DNA from: Rhizobium sp. Q54
Lineage (GTDB): Bacteria; Pseudomonadota; Alphaproteobacteria; Rickettsiales; UBA1997
Reading direction: 5' to 3'
DNA length: 11,864 nucleotides
Assembly: GCA_945865745.1 (NCBI GenBank)
Contig: CAMBFP010000027.1
Location: forward strand, 1-11,864
Shown piece after piece: positions 1 to 5,826 of the stretch; within the stretch, counting starts at the first letter, position 1, and each line of letters begins with the position of its first letter. Made by a program: the position numbers and the translations under genes. The notes beneath the pieces are model-generated. The model searched no databases. It worked only from the letters and a program-made list of their open reading frames with translations, and had not been told where the DNA came from.

Positions 1-343
1 TTGACTGAGTAAGTTCGTCAAAGTCCAAAACTCTGTCTTCTATTTCTTCATCTTCTTTCTTTTCTTCTTCCGGCTCTTTCTGCTCTAAGACCGTTTTAGA
101 TTGTGATTGAATGAGTTCGTCAAAATTCAAAACTCCGTCCTCTTCCTCATTCTCATCTTCTACTTTTTTTACTGACTTTTTCTGCTCCAATACTTCTTTG
201 GATTGCGACTTAGTAAGTTCGTCAAAGTTTAAAACCCCGTCTTCTTCCTCATCTTTTTCCTTTGCTTTTGACAAATGTTTTTTTCCCGACCCTGCTTTAG
301 ATTGTGATTGAGTAAGTTCGTCAAAATCCAAAACTCTGTCTTC
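1..343 (-). repeat. Four protein-coding tandem units, about 33-34 codons each
   Basis: On the plus strand a stretch like GTAAGTTCGTCAAA followed by TCCAAAACTCTGTCTTC recurs near 10, 114, 211 and 308, roughly 94-105 bases apart. Each copy encodes (D/N)FDEL(T/I)(Q/K)SQSK on the minus strand. The motif is well kept, while the linkers differ in length and sequence, so the motif rather than the spacing appears to be under selection. The leftmost copy is cut by the window edge, so more copies may follow. Confidence 0.8.
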
Positions 344-841
344 TATTTCCGCCTCAAAATTCTCGCTTACTTCTTCTGACTCTTCTACGAGATCATCCTC
401 TTCCTCTTCAAAGTCTTCGAGATCGTCTTCTTCAAAATCTTCGAGATCATCCTCTTCAAATTCGTCGTAAGAATCTGTGTTTTGTGCGCTATTAGCAACC
501 TCTTCTAATATTGGCTTAACACTTGATTCATCATCCCAATCAAGCTCTTCAGGATCAGAATTTTCTTGCTTAACTTTAGGCTTCGAAACGTCTGTTGACG
601 CAGGAGTTACCTCTGGCTGAACCAACTGAGAAACTTGCTCTTGCCCCGGCGCAGATTCTGAAAAGCTAGGCTCAACCGGCGGAACAACTGACGCGTAATT
701 ATCACCCTCTTCTTTTTTTGCTGACGCGACGTAATCAAATTCACCGTCAAGGTCAGACATTTTATTTACCGCTTTTTTATCAAATTTATTCAGCTTTTTT
801 TTGATCGACTCCAAGATCGATTGAGTATTTTTTTCAGCCAT
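1..841 (-). CDS. Acidic, repeat-rich, probably disordered protein, C-terminus beyond the window (weakly PopZ/DUF2497-like)
   Basis: The minus strand is open from ATG at 841-839 to the left edge, giving 280 residues and no stop, so the gene is partial. Residues 1-28 are basic and probably helical (QSILESIKKKLNKFDKK). Residues 45-110 are rich in Pro, Ser and Glu. Residues 128-151 are an acidic run built on an 8-residue unit (FEEDDLED). From about residue 167 a motif close to VLDFDELTQSQSK occurs four times (starting near 170, 203, 237 and 271), about 34 residues apart, with highly charged Lys/Glu linkers. There is no signal peptide or membrane segment, so it is probably cytoplasmic. The N-terminal ILESIKKKL resembles the EEILASIRRII start of the alphaproteobacterial polar organiser PopZ, which also has an acidic Pro-rich linker. 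However, PopZ is diagnosed by its C-terminal region, which is not in the window. That assignment is a guess; an acidic scaffold or secreted effector is equally possible. No clear Shine-Dalgarno site precedes the start. Confidence 0.8.
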   Translation of the reverse strand, partial: MAEKNTQSILESIKKKLNKFDKKAVNKMSDLDGEFDYVASAKKEEGDNYASVVPPVEPSFSESAPGQEQVSQLVQPEVTPASTDVSKPKVKQENSDPEELDWDDESSVKPILEEVANSAQNTDSYDEFEEDDLEDFEEDDLEDFEEEEDDLVEESEEVSENFEAEIEDRVLDFDELTQSQSKAGSGKKHLSKAKEKDEEEDGVLNFDELTKSQSKEVLEQKKSVKKVEDENEEEDGVLNFDELIQSQSKTVLEQKEPEEEKKEDEEIEDRVLDFDELTQS

Positions 842-948
842 TTTTAAGAAAATTATTTTGAGTCAATTGAAGCATTTTAATTTTTAGTAAACCAAAAAAA
901 CAACAACGCAGAAAAAAAATCTGTCGCGTTTCTTAATTGGGAGAAAAA

Positions 949-978
949 ATGAATAATCCACTTAAGTGGACAATTTAA
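949..978 (+). other. Candidate nine-codon leader ORF with a strong ribosome binding site and an internal palindrome
   Basis: GGGAG at 939-943 lies five bases before an ATG at 949. The frame reads M-N-N-P-L-K-W-T-I and stops at TAA 976-978. The SD is one of the best in the window, yet the peptide is tiny. The next gene starts 43 bases downstream in a different frame. Codons 4-8 overlap a perfect palindrome (957-970). It could be a leader peptide, a remnant of a lost gene, or chance. Nothing in the sequence shows that it is translated. Confidence 0.3.
957..970. promoter_or_regulatory. Perfect 14-bp palindrome in the divergent intergenic region
   Basis: TCCACTTAAGTGGA is its own reverse complement. 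It lies 52 bases before the DUF1016-nuclease gene and 116 bases from the start of the divergent acidic-protein gene. A dyad of this size between divergent genes fits an operator for a dimeric regulator. It might also be a remnant of a transposon end, or a chance palindrome in AT-rich DNA. No convincing -35/-10 pair surrounds it. Confidence 0.4.
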
Positions 979-1021
979 ATAAAAACCTCGCTAAGCCTTT
1001 AAAATCAATCGATCAAGCCTC

Positions 1022-1972
1022 ATGCAAATTACTCTCCAAAATTACAAAAAACTTCTCGTCAAAATTCAAAAAACAATTGCCAAAACAAAAGAAAATATTG
1101 TTCGAGATGTAAATCGTGAAAAGGTGGTAATGAGCTGGAAAATCGGCAAAGAAATCGAATCAAATTTAAAAGAAAATAAAGGCTCTGGATACGGCGAAGA
1201 GCTTTTTAGACAGTTAGTTAAAGACACAACAATCGCTAGAACCGCCCTCTACCAAATGCACAACTTTTATAAAACCTACCCAAAATTACCGAGCGAAGAA
1301 AAATCCCTAAGCTGGAGCCACTACCGAAATCTAATCGCCGTGAAAGACGCCGAAACTCGTACCCAACTTGAAGACCTAGTAATCGAGAAAAATCTTAGCA
1401 CCGACAAATTACAGCGCGCAATTGGCGGAACAAAAAAAGTGAAACAGAAAAATTCCGCAGAAAAAATTATTAAAAAACTTCGCGTAACCCGCGGCAAACT
1501 CTTCACCTACACAACCACCAAAGACGGCGAAATTGATCTAGGCTTCAACATCCTTCTCGAAAAAAAATACGCCACCCTTCAGCAAGTTCAGAGCAAGTCT
1601 TCTCAAGCCTTAAATCTTAACCAACCAAAAAGCTCCTACACCTACAAAGCTGAATTAGAACGAGTTGTCGACGGCGACACAATTCACGTAAAGCTCGATT
1701 TAGGATTTGGAATTAAGCACCGAGAGATTTTACGTCTTGCAAAGATTAATGCTGAGGAAGCGGAAACGAAGGAAGGAAAGAAGGCGACAGCGGCTTTAAA
1801 GAAAATTTTAAAAGACTCTTCATTCCTAATTGTGAGAACAAATAAAACTGACATTTACGGGCGTTATGTTGCCGATGTATTTTTCGGGAAAGGCAGTCCA
1901 GAAAAAGTTGCAGAAAATGGAGAATACCTAAACCAACTTCTACTTGATCGTGGGTTGGTTGAAAATTACTAG
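1022..1972 (+). CDS. DUF1016_N (YhcG-type) domain fused to a staphylococcal-nuclease-like domain
   Basis: The 316-residue product has two parts. Residues about 5-150 match the helical DUF1016 N-terminal domain (VVMSWKIGKEI near 35-45, GYGEELFRQLVKD near 57-68, SHYRNLI near 99-105). Residues about 205-316 are a thermonuclease-like OB fold: VVDGDT at 215-220, LDLGFGIKHRE at 225-235, RLAKINAEE at 238-246 and DIYGRYVADVF at 277-287. Against Staphylococcus nuclease, Asp21, Arg35, Glu43 and Arg87 appear as Asp219, Arg238, Glu246 and Arg281. The calcium ligand Asp40 is Asn243, as in many bacterial homologues with GINAPE-type motifs. Typical YhcG proteins carry a C-terminal PDDEXK nuclease instead, so one nuclease fold replaces another here. 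It probably cuts nucleic acid; the target is unknown. No SD precedes the ATG, and the gene appears to stand alone. Confidence 0.85.
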   Translation: MQITLQNYKKLLVKIQKTIAKTKENIVRDVNREKVVMSWKIGKEIESNLKENKGSGYGEELFRQLVKDTTIARTALYQMHNFYKTYPKLPSEEKSLSWSHYRNLIAVKDAETRTQLEDLVIEKNLSTDKLQRAIGGTKKVKQKNSAEKIIKKLRVTRGKLFTYTTTKDGEIDLGFNILLEKKYATLQQVQSKSSQALNLNQPKSSYTYKAELERVVDGDTIHVKLDLGFGIKHREILRLAKINAEEAETKEGKKATAALKKILKDSSFLIVRTNKTDIYGRYVADVFFGKGSPEKVAENGEYLNQLLLDRGLVENY

Positions 1973-2234
1973 AATCTAAAAAGTGCCCTTTGGTTGAGGG
2001 GAGTAAAGAAGCTCGAATAATATTTTTTGGATATTTCTACTTAGCTTGAACTAGGGATTGAGGTTTCGATAGCTTTGGTTGCATTTAAAAAGTTGATTCC
2101 TAGTTTCAGCCACCTGTTTTTCGTCTAGAAAAATTCTTACTTTACTAACTTTCTAACCGAAGCCGGCATCCCAACTCTCCAGCCAACTCCCCAGAATATC
2201 GCGGGGGCCACAAAAGCTTCAAATATCTCTCACA
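1973..2234. other. Intergenic region before rpsA: leader/promoter region plus repeat-like DNA
   Basis: No coding potential is seen in these 262 bases. AACTAGG at 2049-2055 and CCTAGTT at 2099-2105 form a long-looped inverted repeat. TTGCAT (2079-2084) and TAGTTT (2101-2106), 16 bases apart, are only a weak candidate promoter for rpsA. The right third (about 2158-2234) is GC-richer and repeat-like and is described separately. Confidence 0.4.
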
Positions 2235-2241
2235 ATGACAA
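2158..2241 (-). repeat. Degenerate palindromic-type repeat reaching over the rpsA start codon
   Basis: Read on the minus strand, the stretch begins GTCATTGTGAGAGATATTTG and ends GGGATGCCGGCTTCGG. The first part resembles the GTCATTGCGAG end of the element found in frame at 8471-8551. The second resembles the '...GGGATGCCGG' ends common in alphaproteobacterial intergenic repeats. It includes a 12-bp tandem duplication (CCAACTCTCCAG at 2171-2182, CCAACTCCCCAG at 2183-2194) and CCCC...GGGG arms at 2189-2206. It is clearly more GC-rich than its surroundings. Family membership is inferred from resemblance, and the exact ends are uncertain. Confidence 0.45.
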
Positions 2242-3947
2242 ATAAAATACATGCTAAAGAGCATCAGGATCTTCCTTTTGCCCAAGAAAATTTTGCTGAA
2301 CTTTTCGAAGAATACGAACAAGACAGTCAAAAACTTGTTGAAGGCACTGTTGTAAAAGGCGTAATCGTTGGCATTACCGATAAAGGTGTTGCCGTTGATA
2401 TCGGAGCCAAATCAGTCGGATTTATCGACATCATGGAATTCAAGCGCGATGGCGAAATAAATGAAGGAGACGTTGTCGACATCTTCCTAGAACGCATCGA
2501 AAACAGAAGAGGCGAACTAATCATCAGCCGCGACAATGCTCGCCGCTACATCAATTGGAATTTCTTGAAAAACTGTCTCGAAGATAAAGTTATCGTTGAA
2601 GGCACAATCATCGGTCGCGTTAAAGGTGGCTACGCCGCTGACATTAATGGCATCATTTGTTTCTTGCCACGCAGCCAAGTTGATACCGTTCTTCTTTCTG
2701 ACGATAATTTTCTTATCAACAAAGTTGAAAAATTATACGTTCTTAAAATCGATGAACTTCGTGGAAACGTTGTTGTTTCTCGTCGCGCAGTTCTTGAAGG
2801 ACAACGTAACGTCGAAAAAGATAAGGTTCTTGCTACGATCAGAGTTGGCGATGCTCTAGACGGTATGGTTAAAAATATTACCGATTACGGTGCCTTTGTT
2901 GATTTCGGCTCATTCGATGGTCTTCTTCACTTAACAGACATCTCTTGGTGTCGCGTTAAACATCCTTCGGAAGCTCTTAAAGTTGGTCAGCAAATTAAAG
3001 TTCAAGTCATTAAATATGATGAAGCAACTAAGCGCGTGTCTCTAGGCATGAAGCAGCTTCAAGAAAATCCTTGGTCTTCGATTGCACAAAGATATCAAGT
3101 TGGCGCAACTCTGAAAGGTAAAGTTACCAACATTACCACTTACGGCGCCTTCGTTGAAATTGAACCTGGCATTGAAGGTCTAGTTCACGTTTCTGAAATG
3201 AGCTGGCTCAAAAATAACTCCTCTTCAAACAAGGCAATAGTTGCCGGACAAGAAGTTGATGTAATGGTTTTGGATGTTAATTCAGAAAATCATCGCATCT
3301 CTCTTGGCATGAAGCAGTGCGAGAAGAATCCTTGGCAGGCATTCTCTGAGAAGCATAATGTTGGCGATGTAGTTGAAGGCGTTGTAAAAAATTACACCGA
3401 ATTTGGCTTATTTGTTGGCTTCGACAGTGGGGTTGAAGGTCTAGTTCACATCTCTGACATCGGCGGTTCAGGAACTGCAGAAGAGAACGTAAAACAATTT
3501 AAAAAAGACAGCCTGATCAAAGTCGTTATTCTTGGTAGCAACTACGAAAAAGAACGCATTTCTCTTGGTCACAAACAGCTCGATAATTCAAACTTCGTAG
3601 CCGAATTACAAAAAATTCATGAAGGCGCGATCGTTTCTTGCGTCGTAATTGGCGTGAAAAAAGACTTCGTTGAAGTTGAGCTTGATATTGGTCTCAAAGC
3701 AATCGTCAAAAGACTTGATCTCTCAAGAAATAAGCAAAACCAAAAAACTGATAAGTTTGAAGTTGGCGATCGCGTCGAAGCGAAAGTTATGCTCTTCAAT
3801 CAGGCTAACGGCAAGCTTCTTCTATCCATTAAAGACATGGAAGATGAAGAGCAAGAAGCTCATCTTTACTCAGAAGATGGTAGTAGCGGAACAACAATCG
3901 GCTCACTTGCTGGTGATGTTTTAGGATCACTTAAAACAACTGATTAA
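2235..3947 (+). CDS. rpsA: 30S ribosomal protein S1
   Basis: This 570-residue protein has the usual alphaproteobacterial length and six S1 (OB-fold RNA-binding) domains at about 36-100, 117-184, 204-272, 289-358, 375-445 and 462-533. Domains 3-5 carry the clearest signatures: DYGAFVDFG...GLLHLTDISW, TYGAFVEIE...GLVHVSEMSW and EFGLFVGFD...GLVHISDIG. Repeats 3 and 4 each end in RVSLGMKQ/RISLGMKQ followed by NPW. Domains 1-2 are the divergent ribosome-docking pair, and domain 6 is degenerate. S1 binds mRNA on the 30S subunit and helps initiation on mRNAs with weak SD sites, which fits this window, where few genes have one. ATG 2235 is the only usable start in frame; it leaves FAELFEE near residue 20, as in relatives. 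No SD precedes it, as is common for rpsA. sppA follows after 10 bases, probably cotranscribed. Confidence 0.97.
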   Translation: MTNKIHAKEHQDLPFAQENFAELFEEYEQDSQKLVEGTVVKGVIVGITDKGVAVDIGAKSVGFIDIMEFKRDGEINEGDVVDIFLERIENRRGELIISRDNARRYINWNFLKNCLEDKVIVEGTIIGRVKGGYAADINGIICFLPRSQVDTVLLSDDNFLINKVEKLYVLKIDELRGNVVVSRRAVLEGQRNVEKDKVLATIRVGDALDGMVKNITDYGAFVDFGSFDGLLHLTDISWCRVKHPSEALKVGQQIKVQVIKYDEATKRVSLGMKQLQENPWSSIAQRYQVGATLKGKVTNITTYGAFVEIEPGIEGLVHVSEMSWLKNNSSSNKAIVAGQEVDVMVLDVNSENHRISLGMKQCEKNPWQAFSEKHNVGDVVEGVVKNYTEFGLFVGFDSGVEGLVHISDIGGSGTAEENVKQFKKDSLIKVVILGSNYEKERISLGHKQLDNSNFVAELQKIHEGAIVSCVVIGVKKDFVEVELDIGLKAIVKRLDLSRNKQNQKTDKFEVGDRVEAKVMLFNQANGKLLLSIKDMEDEEQEAHLYSEDGSSGTTIGSLAGDVLGSLKTTD

Positions 3948-3957
3948 GAGCTAGTTC

Positions 3958-4881
3958 ATGTCTAACAACGATCACCTCGTCGCTCTGATTTATCTCAAAA
4001 ACAAGGTTCACAAATGGAAAAACCTTGCCCTTCTGTTTGGGGTTTTTGCTCTGATTGTTTTGTTCAAAGCAATCTTCGGTAACAACTTAACAAGCAATGC
4101 GATTGAAAGCGATTACATCGCCGATATCAAAATCGAAGGTATTATTTTTGAGAATGAATTCAGAAGCGAGGTGCTCGCGGAACTAGCTGCAGACAAGTCA
4201 GTGAAGGCGGTTATTGTAAATATTAACAGCCCTGGTGGTGGAATAGTTGGCAGTGAAATGTTGTTTAATGAACTGCGCGCAATCGCCACAAATAAACCAA
4301 TTGTTGTCGTAATGGAATCGCTCGCCGCCTCTGGTGGATACATGGCCGCAATTGCCTCCGACCATATTATAGCTTACAATGGCACATTAACTGGATCAGT
4401 CGGAGTGTTAATGGAATCGCCAGAAGTCACTGATTTAGCTCAAAAACTCGGGGTGAAATTTAACACATACAAATCTTCTCCCCTCAAGGGGGCTCCCTCG
4501 ATGTTTGAAAAATCATCTCCAGCAGTAGATAGAGTTATTAGAGACTCAATTTCAGACTCTTATCAATTTTTCTCAGGATTAGTGAAAGAAAGAAGGGGAG
4601 ATCGTCTTAATCCAAAATTTATTAACGAATCTTTAGACGGAAGAGTATTTACAGGCAGACAAGCTTTAGCCGTCGGATTAATTGATGAAATCGGCAGTAA
4701 AGATTCAGCTCTAACTTATTTAGAAACTAAGAAGATCGACACCAAAAAATTGCCCGTTCACAAAATAGAAATCATAGAGAAAGAAAATAAAATTCTTGAT
4801 CGCTTCTTTGGACTTATTCCATTTTTTAACGGAGCACAAAGTAAAAATTCCCAACATAAATTAATGGCGGTGATGCAGTAA
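3958..4881 (+). CDS. sppA: Signal peptide peptidase SppA, short single-domain form
   Basis: This is a 307-residue membrane-bound serine protease of family S49, which degrades signal peptides left after secretion. Residues about 22-40 form an N-terminal membrane anchor (LALLFGVFALIVLFKAIF), preceded by Lys residues, so the catalytic part lies outside the inner membrane. The core shows NINSPGG at 88-94, the nucleophile region AASGGY with Ser125, and GSVGV at 146-150. The stretch YKSSPLKG (171-178) supplies Lys172 and Lys177; the second is the likelier general base of the Ser/Lys dyad by comparison with short SppA proteins. FTGRQALAVGLIDEIG at 231-246 is a typical S49 C-terminal signature. The length matches the Bacillus-type enzyme rather than the double-length E. 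coli protein. It starts 10 bases after rpsA, with no strong SD, suggesting cotranscription. Confidence 0.95.
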   Translation: MSNNDHLVALIYLKNKVHKWKNLALLFGVFALIVLFKAIFGNNLTSNAIESDYIADIKIEGIIFENEFRSEVLAELAADKSVKAVIVNINSPGGGIVGSEMLFNELRAIATNKPIVVVMESLAASGGYMAAIASDHIIAYNGTLTGSVGVLMESPEVTDLAQKLGVKFNTYKSSPLKGAPSMFEKSSPAVDRVIRDSISDSYQFFSGLVKERRGDRLNPKFINESLDGRVFTGRQALAVGLIDEIGSKDSALTYLETKKIDTKKLPVHKIEIIEKENKILDRFFGLIPFFNGAQSKNSQHKLMAVMQ

Positions 4882-4890
4882 TTTAGACCA

Positions 4891-4915
4891 CCGATGCAAT
4901 CGGCAGTTTTAAATT
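4891..4915 (+). terminator. Weak hairpin after sppA, possible terminator
   Basis: CCGAT (4891-4895), a GCA loop and ATCGG (4899-4903) make a 5-bp stem, followed by CAGTTTTAAATTT. The stem is short and the T-run is broken, so this is at best a weak terminator for the rpsA-sppA transcript. Confidence 0.25.
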
Positions 4916-4940
4916 TGCTATTTAATTTTCGATAATTAGC

Positions 4941-4968
4941 TTGCCTCGGCTCCTTTGTTTTCTAGGAT
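4941..4968 (+). promoter_or_regulatory. Candidate sigma-70-type promoter of acpP
   Basis: TTGCCT at 4941-4946 and TAGGAT at 4963-4968 are 16 bases apart, and the -10 box ends 51 bases before the acpP start. The match is moderate. An acpP promoter is expected here because a 138-base gap separates acpP from sppA. Confidence 0.4.
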
Positions 4969-5019
4969 GGAAGGCAGTTTAACTCAAGTTTAATTTTTTC
5001 CCCAACAACCAATCATTTT

Positions 5020-5262
5020 ATGACCAATAACAACGAGATTTTTGACAGAGTAAAAAAAATCATCATCAACCACTTAGGCGTTGAAGAAGTAAAAGTAACT
5101 GAAGTAGCAAGCTTTATTGACGATCTTGGCGCAGATAGCCTTGACCAAGTTGAACTCGTAATGGCCTTTGAAGAAGAATTCGGAATTGAAATTCCTGATG
5201 AAGCCGCTGAAAAAATCACAACTGTGGGCAGCGCGACAAAATACATTTCTGAAAATATGTAA
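5020..5262 (+). CDS. acpP: Acyl carrier protein
   Basis: The product has 80 residues, the usual size for this family. It is acidic and has the four-helix ACP pattern. GADSLDQVELVMAFEEEFGIEIPDE appears intact (shown in parts: GADSLDQVEL at 37-46, then MAFEEEFGIEIPDE at 48-61). Ser40 in the DSL motif is the site of 4'-phosphopantetheine attachment by holo-ACP synthase. The protein carries growing acyl chains in type II fatty acid synthesis and supplies acyl groups for phospholipid and lipid A synthesis in the cytoplasm. It is often next to fabF or fabD-fabG, but here it stands alone between its own candidate promoter and a strong terminator, so it is probably monocistronic and highly expressed. 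No clear SD precedes the ATG. Confidence 0.97.
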   Translation: MTNNNEIFDRVKKIIINHLGVEEVKVTEVASFIDDLGADSLDQVELVMAFEEEFGIEIPDEAAEKITTVGSATKYISENM

Positions 5263-5284
5263 TTAAGGCCAAAAACCTTAATTA
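5260..5284 (+). other. AT-rich hairpin overlapping the acpP stop codon
   Basis: TAATTAAGG (5260-5268) pairs perfectly with CCTTAATTA (5276-5284) across a 7-base loop. The 5' arm includes the acpP stop codon. It abuts the terminator that follows, so the two stems may form a tandem 3' structure that stabilises the mRNA end. Confidence 0.5.
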
Positions 5285-5321
5285 AAAAGCCCTCGAGAAG
5301 CAATTCTCGGAGGCTTTTTTT
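5284..5321 (+). terminator. Rho-independent terminator of acpP
   Basis: AAAAAGCC-CT-CGAGAA (5284-5299) pairs with TTCTCG-GA-GGCTTTTT (from 5304) around a GCAA tetraloop, with two central mismatches, and ends in a run of seven T (5315-5321). This is a standard intrinsic terminator. The A-run on the left could also allow some termination in the opposite direction. Confidence 0.88.
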
Positions 5322-5826
5322 ATGCCTAAAACACGCAATCCAAGTTAATTAAATAACTTTCCAAGTCGGCCAATTCATCTTTTTAGTTTTATAAAAGAAC
5401 TCAAAAAAATTCTAATTTTGGTGCTAAAAATTGACTATTAGTCGGCTGCGAATGGGCTCTTAATCATTTACAAAACGGGTCTTTACAACTCTATTTTTAA
5501 ACCTTTACGAAGGGAGTTTTTATGAAGGAATTTTTTCAATGATGGATCGGGATTGATTTAATTTTACTATAAAAAACTTCCACACTGGGTGAAAATTAAT
5601 TCCATAAAGCCGAGCGTTTTATGCTTCTCATCGAAGAGGTTTACAAAAAAAAATTGAGATTGCTAATTCTTTCGAAAGCGTATTTCTAAAATATTTTCCG
5701 CATCTGAGTTGGTCACAAAGCCTTTTTACATAAGGTCTCGTGACTCAAAAATTAGATCTGATCACTAGGCCGGAAAGTAGATTTATGCTTAGGGCCCTCT
5801 TAATCTACATTTAAAATAAAATTAAA
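5322..5826. other. Gene-poor AT-rich stretch of about 500 bases before the ankyrin gene
   Basis: I see no tRNA, no rRNA and no ORF of gene length. A good SD (AAGGGAG, 5510-5516) precedes ATG 5522, but that frame stops after six codons (M-K-E-F-F-Q). ATG 5539 overlaps the stop and closes after five codons. This looks like a decayed gene start or chance. TTGACT at 5431-5436 has no matching -10 at the right distance. Only the inverted repeat at its right end (5777-5808) stands out. The stretch may hold a small RNA or long leader, but nothing seen here proves it. Confidence 0.4.
5777..5808. promoter_or_regulatory. Inverted repeat just upstream of the caspase-like/ankyrin gene
   Basis: GTAGATT (5777-5783) and AATCTAC (5802-5808) are perfect inverted arms 18 bases apart. 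The loop contains the 8-bp palindrome AGGGCCCT (5791-5798). The structure ends 18 bases before the start codon at 5827, and a TAAAAT (-10-like) follows at 5812-5817. It could be an operator or a 5'-UTR hairpin controlling the gene. No SD is present. Confidence 0.4.

Noticed and set aside
111..311. Plus-strand Ser/Phe-rich 66-residue frame
   Set aside because: It is the complement of the repetitive acidic gene on the minus strand. Its low-complexity Ser/Phe composition mirrors Glu/Lys codons, and it has no ribosome binding site.
2145..2330. Minus-strand 61-residue frame over the rpsA start (ends in GELAGELGCRLRLES)
   Set aside because: It covers the start of rpsA and the repeat-like DNA upstream. 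The apparent peptide repeat comes from the 12-bp tandem duplication, not from a gene.
5510..5559. AAGGGAG plus ATG 5522 as a small gene
   Set aside because: The frame stops after six codons and the overlapping one after five. A good SD alone does not support a gene.
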